This document shows positions 27,338 to 34,643 of a stretch of 64,000 nucleotides of DNA, in pieces. Numbering within the stretch: the stretch's first letter is position 1; the number at the start of each line of letters is the position of its first letter. The position numbers and the translations under genes are program-made. The notes beneath the pieces were generated by a model, which saw only the letters and a program-made list of their open reading frames with translations, searched no databases and had not been told where the DNA came from. Origin of the DNA: Hahellaceae bacterium (GTDB lineage Bacteria; Pseudomonadota; Gammaproteobacteria; Pseudomonadales; Oleiphilaceae); contig JADGDV010000002.1 of assembly GCA_016744695.1 (NCBI GenBank), forward strand, positions 62,001-126,000, in the 5' to 3' direction.

Positions 27338-27777
27338 AATAAAAGACGCTGCATTGACTCTGCAAGTTGTGTGGATGTCCCTTTTTTCTGTATCTCTCTA
27401 ATGATATGAATATTACTTTGAAGGTCCAGCGATAGAGTGGTTTGATGTTCGCTGTTAATCCGCTCGATAATCTCTAAAATTCGGGGGTCACTACAAGATC
27501 TTGAAAAAAGTGAAAATGACTTTTGAGTTAGCACTGCTTGATCTATCGCTTCCTGGCGTATAGTTTCATCAAAACGTAGGTAGCCCTCTTCTTGAAGCCA
27601 GAGCATACAGCCAAAGCAGGCCTGATGCCTAGGGCTGTGAAGCCCGTATTCATCAGGCATATCATCGCCAGATATATCTTCAACAAAGACACTACTTTTT
27701 TTAGGGAAATTAAGGTAAAGCTGATTGAGTATCTTTACCGCATCCTTAAAAAAATCTTCTATATGTAAATCAGCCAT
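27334..27777 (-). CDS. Conserved hypothetical protein next to alaA
   Basis: I do not recognise a characterised family. The 147-residue protein is mostly helical with no signal peptide or membrane segment. It contains a short motif H-Q-A-C-F-G-C-M-L-W-L-Q-E-E-G-Y in its middle (about 52-67), with a C-x-x-C that could bind metal, followed by an alternation of charged and hydrophobic residues that looks like a winged-helix-type regulator or adaptor. It lies three bases after the alaA stop on the same strand, so the two are almost certainly cotranscribed. The role is unknown. Confidence 0.8.
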   Translation of the reverse strand: MADLHIEDFFKDAVKILNQLYLNFPKKSSVFVEDISGDDMPDEYGLHSPRHQACFGCMLWLQEEGYLRFDETIRQEAIDQAVLTQKSFSLFSRSCSDPRILEIIERINSEHQTTLSLDLQSNIHIIREIQKKGTSTQLAESMQRLLF

Positions 27778-27780
27778 AGC

Positions 27781-28995
27781 TTATTGCTTATATTTACTTA
27801 AAAAACGAGCAAAGCGACCAATGGCATCTTCCAAAATATCAACTCGGGGTAAGAAAACAACCCTTAAATGTTGTGTGTCATCAATATTAAAAGCACTCCC
27901 TTGAACAAATAACATCTTCTCTTGTTTAAGAAGATCAAGCACAAGCTGTTCATCATCCTTTATATTGAAATACTCAGGGTCGAGCTTAGGGAATAAATAC
28001 AGAGCACCTTGAGGCTTTGTACAGCTAACGCCAGGGATTTCATTCAATAGCTTCCAAGCTAAGTCTCTTTGCTCTTTTAAGCGACCACCAGGTAGCACCA
28101 AATCATTAATACTTTGATAGCCCCCTAATGCTGTTTGAATAGCAAACTGTGCAGGTACATTGGCGCAAAGTCGCATCGATGAGAGCATTTCAAGGCCTTC
28201 AATAAAATCAGTCGCAACATGTTTAGCCCCACTGATTACTAACCATCCCGATCGGTAACCTGCAGCACGATATGATTTAGATAGACCATTGAACGTAAGG
28301 AAAAGCAGGTCATCAGCATAGGATGCTAAGCATATATGTTTTGCGTCATCGTAGAGAATCTTGTCGTAAATTTCATCAGCAAGTATTACGAGGCCATATT
28401 CTTGGGCAACCTCTATAATCTGCTTAAGTATTGCGTCAGAATAAACGGCCCCTGTTGGATTGTTCGGGTTAATAACAACAATTGCCTTGGTATTCTTGGT
28501 TATTTTACTACGAATATCTTCAATATCTGGCTGCCAATCTTGTTCTTCGTCGCAACGATAATGAATAGCTTTACCGCTACTTAACGTGACCGCAGCCGTC
28601 CATAATGGGTAGTCAGGAGCAGGGATTAGCACTTCATCTTTACTGTTTAAGAGTGCCTGCATTGACATAACGATAAGTTCGCTAACACCATTACCAAGAT
28701 AAATATCTTCGATATCAACCCCGTTAATATTTTTCTGCTGAGTATATTGCATTACTGCTTTACGGGCAGAAAACAGACCCTTTGAGTCACAGTAACCTTG
28801 TGCCGCAGGTAAGTTATGAATGATATCTGTTTGTAATTCTTCAGGCACATCAAAGCCAAAAGGAGCAGGGTTTCCAATATTGAGCTTTAAAACCCTATGG
28901 CCTTCTTCTTCGAGTCGTTTGGCCTCTTTTAAAACTTCACCACGAATTTCATAGCAAACGTCATCTAACTTGGTCGATTTTTTAATTTTTTTCAT
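27781..28995 (-). CDS. alaA: Alanine/glutamate-pyruvate aminotransferase AlaA
   Basis: AlaA is a cytoplasmic PLP enzyme that makes alanine from pyruvate and glutamate. The 404-residue protein matches the E. coli AlaA length and sequence closely, including the start S-K-L-D-D-V-C-Y-E-I-R-G, I-N-P-N-N-P-T-G-A-V at 175-184, D-E-I-Y-D-K at 207-212, the PLP lysine K240 in N-G-L-S-K-S-Y-R, and R-L-C-A-N-V-P-A-Q. It is divergent from the glycosylase gene and is followed on the same strand by a small conserved gene. Confidence 0.96.
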   Translation of the reverse strand: MKKIKKSTKLDDVCYEIRGEVLKEAKRLEEEGHRVLKLNIGNPAPFGFDVPEELQTDIIHNLPAAQGYCDSKGLFSARKAVMQYTQQKNINGVDIEDIYLGNGVSELIVMSMQALLNSKDEVLIPAPDYPLWTAAVTLSSGKAIHYRCDEEQDWQPDIEDIRSKITKNTKAIVVINPNNPTGAVYSDAILKQIIEVAQEYGLVILADEIYDKILYDDAKHICLASYADDLLFLTFNGLSKSYRAAGYRSGWLVISGAKHVATDFIEGLEMLSSMRLCANVPAQFAIQTALGGYQSINDLVLPGGRLKEQRDLAWKLLNEIPGVSCTKPQGALYLFPKLDPEYFNIKDDEQLVLDLLKQEKMLFVQGSAFNIDDTQHLRVVFLPRVDILEDAIGRFARFLSKYKQ

Positions 28996-29134
28996 AATCT
29001 GTACTTACGTTAAGAGATCTCGAAGGTATTGTCTTATTGTATATAATGCAAACGCTGTTTAAAAAGTATTTAATTCAGTAAGGTACAAAATAGTACAGTA
29101 AATATGAATTTAACACCTCAAAGGGATGATTACT

Positions 29135-29800
29135 TTGAACTTATATGAAGAAATTTATGAACATGCTGCCAGAAAATTTGATTCTATTGAAGCCCTAGAG
29201 TCAGTTATGCCTGTGGTACTAACAAAAGAGCAGCTTGAAAATCATTCAGATGCCTTTTTTTTATCTGTTATGAGCAGGCGGATTTTTCAAGCGGGTATGA
29301 GGCATTCTGTAATTAATTCGAAGTGGGCACACTTTGAAGAAGTATTTTGGGGGTTTGACCCTAATAAGCTGATTTATATTGATGAAGCGTTTATGGAAAG
29401 GGCAATGCAAGATAAAGGGTTAATAAGGCATTGGGGAAAACTTCAAACGATACCCATAAATGCATTAGAAATGACTGAGCTTTCGAAAGAAAATGGGAGT
29501 TTTGGGTATGTTATTGCTAACTGGGATCAGGATATTACTGCTTTATGGGCGCTGTTATCGAAACGATTCAAGCGGATGGGGGGGAAATCATCTTCTTATT
29601 TTTTGAGAATGGTCGGTCTAGATACTTTTATACTAACTGATGATGTGGTTAGAAGACTTATCACCCTTAACATAATAGATAAAAACCCTACTTCAAAGAA
29701 AGATCTACTAATAGTGAGTAAAACCTTTAATGAGCTAAGAGAGGTATCAGGTAGGCCGCTTTCACATCTGAGTAAGTTATTAGCACTTTCTCTCGAATAG
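29135..29800 (+). CDS. DNA-3-methyladenine glycosylase I family protein (divergent Tag)
   Basis: Tag-family enzymes excise alkylated adenine from DNA. The 221-residue protein has the family core W-G-F-D-P-N-K-L, the segment G-L-I-R-H-W-G-K with the usual helix that follows, G-G-K-S-S-S-Y-F-L-R-M-V-G (about 147-159) and P-T-S-K-K-D-L near 187. It lacks the N-terminal zinc-binding cysteine of E. coli Tag, so it belongs to the divergent branch seen in Pseudomonas. I prefer the TTG at 29135 because AAGGG lies nine bases before it. The ATG three codons upstream touches that GGG directly. It is divergent from alaA. Confidence 0.88.
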   Translation: MNLYEEIYEHAARKFDSIEALESVMPVVLTKEQLENHSDAFFLSVMSRRIFQAGMRHSVINSKWAHFEEVFWGFDPNKLIYIDEAFMERAMQDKGLIRHWGKLQTIPINALEMTELSKENGSFGYVIANWDQDITALWALLSKRFKRMGGKSSSYFLRMVGLDTFILTDDVVRRLITLNIIDKNPTSKKDLLIVSKTFNELREVSGRPLSHLSKLLALSLE

Positions 29801-29814
29801 CAGAACCCAAATAA

Positions 29815-29841
29815 ATTGTGTGCAATATAGTTGTGTGCAAT
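29815..29841 (+). promoter_or_regulatory. Tandem palindromic repeat upstream of the glutathione peroxidase gene
   Basis: TTGTGTGCAAT occurs twice, at 29816-29826 and 29831-29841, in a 15-base direct repeat. Each copy has the near-palindromic outline TTG-N5-CAA or ATTG-N4-CAAT. The copies lie 46-72 bases before the peroxidase start, where a promoter should be. A MarR/OhrR-type regulator is encoded directly downstream of the peroxidase, and regulators of that family bind AT-rich palindromes. An operator role is therefore plausible but inferred. Confidence 0.45.
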
Positions 29842-29886
29842 GTATTATATTTAAATCATAAGTGTGGGTTCATTGGAGTGTAAGTC

Positions 29887-30375
29887 GTGAATAATAGTAT
29901 TTTTGAAAGTCCGGTAAAAAAAATTAATGGTGAAGAAGTTAATCTTGAGCAATACAAAGGCAAGGTTATATTAATTGTAAACACGGCAAGTAAATGCGGC
30001 TTTACTCCGCAATTTAAGGGTTTAGAAGACTTACACAAGCAGTATGCAGATAAAGGCTTGGTAGTTCTTGGGTTTCCATCTAACCAGTTCTTACATCAAG
30101 ACCCTGGTTCAGACAGTGAAATTAGCGAATTTTGTTCATTAAATTATGGGGTGACATTCCCAATGTTCTCTAAAATTGATGTGAACGGAGACGCGGCACA
30201 CCCAATATATAAAACACTTAAGTCTGAGGCAAAAGGTTTGCTGGGTTCTGAAAAAATTAAATGGAATTTTACTAAGTTTTTGGTGGATAGAAATGGAAAC
30301 ACGGTTAAACGTTTTCCGCCAACAGTTGATCCTTCTAAACTTATTCCGGAAATTGAGAAGTTATTGAATGCTTAA
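29887..30375 (+). CDS. Glutathione peroxidase family protein (cysteine type)
   Basis: This thiol peroxidase reduces hydrogen peroxide or lipid hydroperoxides; bacterial members with cysteine usually use thioredoxin or glutathione. The 162-residue protein has N-T-A-S-K-C-G-F-T with peroxidatic C37, the second signature L-G-F-P-S-N-Q-F near 59-66, and W-N-F-T-K-F with the catalytic tryptophan near residue 117. Cysteine replaces the selenocysteine of animal enzymes. It is monocistronic or cotranscribed with the OhrR-type regulator that follows after about 90 bases containing a palindromic repeat. Peroxide control by that regulator is the natural guess. Confidence 0.94.
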   Translation: MNNSIFESPVKKINGEEVNLEQYKGKVILIVNTASKCGFTPQFKGLEDLHKQYADKGLVVLGFPSNQFLHQDPGSDSEISEFCSLNYGVTFPMFSKIDVNGDAAHPIYKTLKSEAKGLLGSEKIKWNFTKFLVDRNGNTVKRFPPTVDPSKLIPEIEKLLNA

Positions 30376-30390
30376 AGTTGAATAACTAAT

Positions 30391-30435
30391 TGTAGGGTGT
30401 GACGTGCGTTGAATGGTGCGCACGGAGACCCTACA
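30391..30435. repeat. Palindromic repeat family copy A (diverged pair)
   Basis: The left arm TGTAGGGTGTGACGTGCG and right arm GGTGCGCACGGAGACCCTAC(A) face each other between the peroxidase and OhrR-type genes. They pair imperfectly and the left arm has lost its GGTGCGC end. The sequence belongs to the same family as the pairs at 37550-37634, 47501-47568 and 54607-54671. Confidence 0.75.
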
Positions 30436-30466
30436 AAGAGCGTTGTACACCCTTTGTGAGAATGAA

Positions 30467-30976
30467 ATGCCCAATCAAAACCTTCTAAGTGAATCTGAAA
30501 ACCTACTCAAACTAGAAAACCAGCTGTGTTTCATGCTTTATTCTGCATCAAGAAAAATGACGGCGGCTTATCGTCCTTTATTGAGTGCACTGGATATAAC
30601 CTATCCACAGTATTTGGTTTTAATGGTTTTATGGGAGCACTATAATACTGGTTTAACTGAGCTTGCATCGTCACAAATAAATAAAGCAGGTATTAAAGTG
30701 GGGATGCTTTCATCGGCATTACAATTAGATAGCGGGACTTTAACGCCACTGCTCAAGCGTATGGAGCATCAGGGCTTAATTATACGAAAAAGAGATGAGC
30801 TGGATGAGCGAGTAGTTAGGGTTTATTTAACTAAAAGCGGTGTAGCTTTGCGCGCACGAGCTTGTAAAATTCCAGAGAAACTAATGTGTGAGAGCGGGTT
30901 AACCGTCACAGATTTACAAGGTGTTCATTTAGAGTTAAGTAAGGTATTGAAAAAAATACCTGGAATAATGAAGTAA
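30467..30976 (+). CDS. OhrR-type MarR family regulator with a 13-residue insertion
   Basis: OhrR proteins repress peroxide-resistance genes until a reactive cysteine is oxidised by organic hydroperoxide. The 169-residue product has the OhrR start L-E-N-Q-L-C-F-M-L-Y-S-A-S with sensing C21, then T-Y-P-Q-Y-L-V-L-M-V-L-W-E and the winged-helix core L-D-S-G-T-L-T-P-L-L-K-R-M-E at 87-100. About 13 residues (65-77, E-L-A-S-S-Q-I-N-K-A-G-I-K) sit between G-L-T and V-G, where family members have none. The ATG at 30467 has GTGAG six bases upstream. A longer reading from 30413 would start inside the palindromic repeat and is rejected. It lies downstream of a glutathione peroxidase. Confidence 0.9.
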   Translation: MPNQNLLSESENLLKLENQLCFMLYSASRKMTAAYRPLLSALDITYPQYLVLMVLWEHYNTGLTELASSQINKAGIKVGMLSSALQLDSGTLTPLLKRMEHQGLIIRKRDELDERVVRVYLTKSGVALRARACKIPEKLMCESGLTVTDLQGVHLELSKVLKKIPGIMK

Positions 30977-30990
30977 CAAAACAAGCCGCT

Positions 30991-33363
30991 TTATATTTCT
31001 GAATTGTCTTTAATGTTAATCCACTTTTCAAGTACATCAAGCAAAACATGACGCTCATAGGGTTTGGTAATATAGTCATTCATGCCTGCGCTATAGCACT
31101 TCTCGCGATCTCCATGCATTACATTTGCAGTAACAGCAATGATGGGCAGGTTTTTCATATTTAGTTCAGACTTGATGATACGAGTGGCATGGTACCCATC
31201 CATTACTGGCATGTGGCAGTCCATTAGAATGGCATCAAATGACTGAGTCTTAACAAGGTCAACGGCTTCTTGGCCATTAAGTGCTGTTATTACTTTATAT
31301 CCAAGTTTAGAAAGGATGGCCTTAGCAACAAGTTGGTTTACTTGGTTGTCTTCAACTAATAGTACTGAACGCCCTTCACCGCTATTTGAGTGTGCATGAT
31401 GGGGCGCAAGTTTCTCAGCTATTTTTTGACCTGCAGTTTTTAACAATGCGTTTTCTAAATATGCTCTGCTGAAGGGGGCATGTAGGTGAAGTCCAAAAAA
31501 AGATCGATGTTGGCTATCTTTATTTTCTGCGTAGTTTTTACCTGATACTAGAATAATATTTTTTGCAGGGAATTCATCTCTAATTAACTTTGAAATCTCG
31601 GGGTTATCGACTAAACAAATACTATTGGGTGAACAGTCTACTTTAAGTTGTTGTTGAGCCAATGTAGCAGTATCTTGATAGGTTATTATTTTAGTGCTTA
31701 ATCCCCATTGGTGAAGTTCTTTGATGAGGTGCTCAAACAGTACGCTGCCTTCTTTATAAATAATGGCCAAGTTTTTATTTCTAAGTGATTCACTTATTGG
31801 CTGCTTCTTACTTGAATTGTCAACTTCAAGCGGAATTTTAACGGTAAAACAGCTTCCTTCGCCTTCGCTTGAATCAACGCTTAAAGTGCCGGTCATGTGT
31901 TCTACTAGCTGTCTGCAAAGCGTAAGACCAAGACCTGTGCCACCATATTTTCTTGTCGTATCTGAGTAGGCTTGTGCAAAAGGTGCAAATATTTTTTCCC
32001 TTGCATTGGCTGATATTCCAATTCCTGAATCTATTATTTTAATAATGATAAATGTTTTTTCTTGGTACATTTTAATAGTCACGGAGCCTGTTTCTGTAAA
32101 CTTTATGGCATTGCCTGAAAGGTTACTTATTATTTGTCTGACTCGTGTTGGGTCACCGTATACAAATTCAGGGAAGGAAGGGTCTATATCTAAAATTAAT
32201 TCTATATGCTTTGCATGTGCATTTTGTGCAAGAAGGCTAGAAACCTCTTCCACTGTGTGCCTCAAGTCATAACTAATATTTTCGAGGCTTAGCTTGCCTG
32301 CTTCTACTTTTGAAATATCAAGAATATCATTGAGTAAATCTAACAATGACACCCCTGAATTATAGGCAACGTCTAATTGACGTTTTTGTCGGTCACTGAG
32401 CGGCTCTTCCATTGTAAGGCTAATCATTCCTAGTACGCCATTGAACGGGGTGCGTATTTCATGACTCATATTAGCTAGAAAGCTTGCGCGTGCCTTGGCT
32501 CTTCTAATCGCTTCTTCTTTAGCAATAATCAACTCTTGATTACTTTTTATCATTTGGTCGTTTTTATCTGACAGCTCGCGTGTTCTTGTTTCAACAATTT
32601 GCTCGAGCTGCTCCGAATAATTTTTTAATCGTGATTCAGTTTTACGTACTAACTGAAGGCTTTTTTCTATCGTTTGAAGGTGTGCGTTAGTGCTTTCTAC
32701 AAGAATACCAATTTCGTCGTGCTGGTGACCTTTAGGGACAGGTAAGCGTACTTTTTCTGGTGTTTCAGGGTCAACCTCACTCACAGCGTTAATAACTTTG
32801 AGTAAAGGTTTTGTCAGCATTACATAAAACACCAAAAGGAGCAGGGCGGATAGCGATAAACTCTTTATAAAGCCTGAAATTAATGTGAAAGCTGCTCGTT
32901 TAAGAAAGGCAGTACCTGCAGGGTAAGTATCTACAACAACATTAAGGTTGCCCAAGTCGACATTTGAAAGTTGCTGCACTGCGAGTTGAGATGCGTAATT
33001 TCTTGTGGGGTCAAACAGTAGATCACTTAACCAGCGGTAAGGTGAGCTGGCCAGTTGGCGATGTTTTCTTGCCAGAACTCTATTATCAGTATCAATGATT
33101 TCTGCTTCAATAATAGAAGGGTGTTTCAATAAGCCTTCAAGTAGCTCTTCTGCTAGTCGAGAGTCAATGTTGTAAGCAATTTGCGAGGCTGGTGTGTGAC
33201 TTATAGTGATCAGCGCTTTAATATCTTGATCTAACGCTGTTTTCTCGTTCAGGTAATCTAAAAAAACCTGAAAAAGGTTAAGTATCATTCCCAACAACAA
33301 GGCAACCAGCACCGTATTTCTAGCTAACTTGAAAGATAGTCGGTTTGATAAATTAATTTTCAC
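30991..33363 (-). CDS. Membrane hybrid sensor histidine kinase with two receiver-like domains
   Basis: The 790-residue kinase has two membrane helices (about 15-35 and 160-184) around a periplasmic domain of about 125 residues, then a HAMP-like linker and a coiled coil. A HisKA domain with S-H-E-I-R-T-P-F-N-G (H301) and a HATPase domain with D-S-G-I-G-I and G-G-T-G-L-G-L follow. A first receiver-like domain (about 545-655) has lost the acidic pair and the conserved lysine, so it is probably inactive. The C-terminal receiver has V-L-L-V-E-D-N and phosphoacceptor D715 in M-D-C-H-M-P-V-M-D-G. There is no Hpt domain, so a separate phosphotransfer protein is expected. It resembles BarA in outline only. 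The signal is unknown. Confidence 0.93.
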   Translation of the reverse strand: MKINLSNRLSFKLARNTVLVALLLGMILNLFQVFLDYLNEKTALDQDIKALITISHTPASQIAYNIDSRLAEELLEGLLKHPSIIEAEIIDTDNRVLARKHRQLASSPYRWLSDLLFDPTRNYASQLAVQQLSNVDLGNLNVVVDTYPAGTAFLKRAAFTLISGFIKSLSLSALLLLVFYVMLTKPLLKVINAVSEVDPETPEKVRLPVPKGHQHDEIGILVESTNAHLQTIEKSLQLVRKTESRLKNYSEQLEQIVETRTRELSDKNDQMIKSNQELIIAKEEAIRRAKARASFLANMSHEIRTPFNGVLGMISLTMEEPLSDRQKRQLDVAYNSGVSLLDLLNDILDISKVEAGKLSLENISYDLRHTVEEVSSLLAQNAHAKHIELILDIDPSFPEFVYGDPTRVRQIISNLSGNAIKFTETGSVTIKMYQEKTFIIIKIIDSGIGISANAREKIFAPFAQAYSDTTRKYGGTGLGLTLCRQLVEHMTGTLSVDSSEGEGSCFTVKIPLEVDNSSKKQPISESLRNKNLAIIYKEGSVLFEHLIKELHQWGLSTKIITYQDTATLAQQQLKVDCSPNSICLVDNPEISKLIRDEFPAKNIILVSGKNYAENKDSQHRSFFGLHLHAPFSRAYLENALLKTAGQKIAEKLAPHHAHSNSGEGRSVLLVEDNQVNQLVAKAILSKLGYKVITALNGQEAVDLVKTQSFDAILMDCHMPVMDGYHATRIIKSELNMKNLPIIAVTANVMHGDREKCYSAGMNDYITKPYERHVLLDVLEKWINIKDNSEI

Positions 33364-33411
33364 TTAATACTGAATCCTTTGGGCGATTTATTCCCTTTAT
33401 CATTGAGCTTG

Positions 33412-34206
33412 TTAATCATCGTACGCGTTTTTCTTTTTCCAGGGATCTTCTTTATCTGTATCAAGGTAGCTATCCCATTCTTTGTTTAAAGAACCATCTT
33501 CCGCTTGGTCTTCTTCCGGTAATCGTTCTTTACCTTCTTGCTCAGCTAACGTTTCAAGCTCCTTGATTTTTATACGATAACTTTTTATTGCCTTTATGGC
33601 GAGGGGGTTATCTTTAATGCGTGTCATTTCTGCGACAGCAGTATGATAATTATGTATTGCGGCTCTAAATTTACCGCTTTTTTGCGACTCTTTTGCTTTG
33701 TTTATGGATATATCGCATTTAGATTTAGAAATAAGGTAATTAATATAAACCAAGTATTTTTTACTGACTGTGGCGTCTATTTTTTTAGTGGCACGCTGTC
33801 TTTCTATAAACCTGAAAAGCAGTTCTAAAAGTTTACTTACTTCTTTTGCTGCCACGTCATCCTTTATTGGGATGGGCTTTGGGTTTTCATTTGAATTCTT
33901 AACTTCTTGAAGGCTTGCCATGCTTGAAGTCAGCTTTGACTCTAGATCAGGGGATGGCTTTAAATTTTTTAGTTTTGTAAGTGCCTCAATTGAAGCCTCA
34001 AGAATTATAATGCGTAATTCTTTGTTTAAATATTGAGGAGGGATTTCTGTTATAAGACGCTGCATGCGACGATATTTGTCTTGGAGTGCATTCGTTTTTC
34101 TGATTTTCTCTATACGTGCCTTTTCGCGCGCCTGACTAATGAAAAGGATCGTAATTGACCCTAAAATAATCAAAATTATAATAATTGTTATAGCTGTGAC
34201 TGACAT
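33412..34206 (-). CDS. Hypothetical membrane-anchored helical protein
   Basis: I do not recognise this 264-residue protein. It begins with one strongly hydrophobic segment (about 4-24) followed by basic residues, so it is probably anchored with its bulk in the cytoplasm. The rest is highly charged and helical with coiled-coil character, and the last 40 residues are acidic (G-K-E-R-L-P-E-E-D-Q-A-E-D-G). A segment around 165-200 resembles a TPR-like helix pair (K-S-G-K-F-R-A-A-I-H-N-Y-H-T-A-V). It lies 48 bases upstream of the hybrid kinase on the same strand, so they could be cotranscribed. Confidence 0.78.
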   Translation of the reverse strand: MSVTAITIIIILIILGSITILFISQAREKARIEKIRKTNALQDKYRRMQRLITEIPPQYLNKELRIIILEASIEALTKLKNLKPSPDLESKLTSSMASLQEVKNSNENPKPIPIKDDVAAKEVSKLLELLFRFIERQRATKKIDATVSKKYLVYINYLISKSKCDISINKAKESQKSGKFRAAIHNYHTAVAEMTRIKDNPLAIKAIKSYRIKIKELETLAEQEGKERLPEEDQAEDGSLNKEWDSYLDTDKEDPWKKKNAYDD

Positions 34207-34312
34207 ATTTTAGTTTCGTTTATTAAGCCCAAGTGAAGTTTAAATATTAGTATAGACTAATGCCTTGAAAATACAGATGCTTAGCTAAAAAAACTGAAGA
34301 TCTTTTTAGGGC

Positions 34313-34341
34313 TTGACCAACCAAAAAACTGACGGTAGAAT
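34313..34341 (+). promoter_or_regulatory. Sigma-70 promoter of the tRNA-Glu gene
   Basis: TTGACC (34313-34318) and TAGAAT (34336-34341) are separated by exactly 17 bases, and GCGCGC follows the -10 as a G+C-rich discriminator. This is the classic form of a stable-RNA promoter under stringent control. It would start transcription near 34348, about 32 bases before the mature tRNA. Confidence 0.88.
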
Positions 34342-34379
34342 GCGCGCATCCTAAATCAGGAAGACGAGTCGTCTATTGC

Positions 34380-34455
34380 GTCCCCTTCGTCTAGAGGCCT
34401 AGGACACCGCCCTTTCACGGCGGTAACAGGGGTTCGACTCCCCTAGGGGACGCCA
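34380..34455 (+). tRNA. tRNA-Glu (anticodon TTC)
   Basis: The 76-base sequence folds into a full cloverleaf. The acceptor stem is GTCCCCT with AGGGGAC. The anticodon stem is CCGCC with GGCGG around the loop CTTTCAC, giving anticodon TTC. The T arm is CAGGGGTTCGACTCCCCTA-like. The 3' CCA is encoded. It is a single tRNA gene, with its own promoter upstream and a terminator ten bases downstream. Confidence 0.98.
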
Positions 34456-34464
34456 CTTATTCTA

Positions 34465-34498
34465 AAAGCCTACATTCTAATGAATGTGGGCTTTTTTC
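34465..34498 (+). terminator. Rho-independent terminator after tRNA-Glu
   Basis: AAGCCTACATTC and GAATGTGGGCTT pair over 12 positions (one G-T wobble) around a TAAT loop, and a run of six T follows. It lies ten bases after the CCA end and should stop the tRNA transcript before glcB. Confidence 0.92.
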
Positions 34499-34643
34499 GT
34501 TTTGGATCTTCCATTTACTTATAAAGCTCTCCCTCCCAGACACAATGGTTAGAACTTAACGCATATTTCGTGTAAAATTCGCACCCTAAAATTATTGTTT
34601 CAATTTGGCAAATGGTTATAAATTAATATCGAGGCTTTGATAA

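Noticed and set aside
29887-30375. Selenocysteine in the glutathione peroxidase
   Set aside because: The active-site codon reads cysteine (TGC) and no in-frame TGA is present.
30413-30466. Longer N-terminus for the OhrR-type regulator
   Set aside because: The extra codons start within the palindromic repeat and do not resemble the family.
34380-34455. tRNA-Glu as an integration site of a mobile island
   Set aside because: No repeat of the tRNA 3' end and no integrase lie downstream; glcB follows directly.
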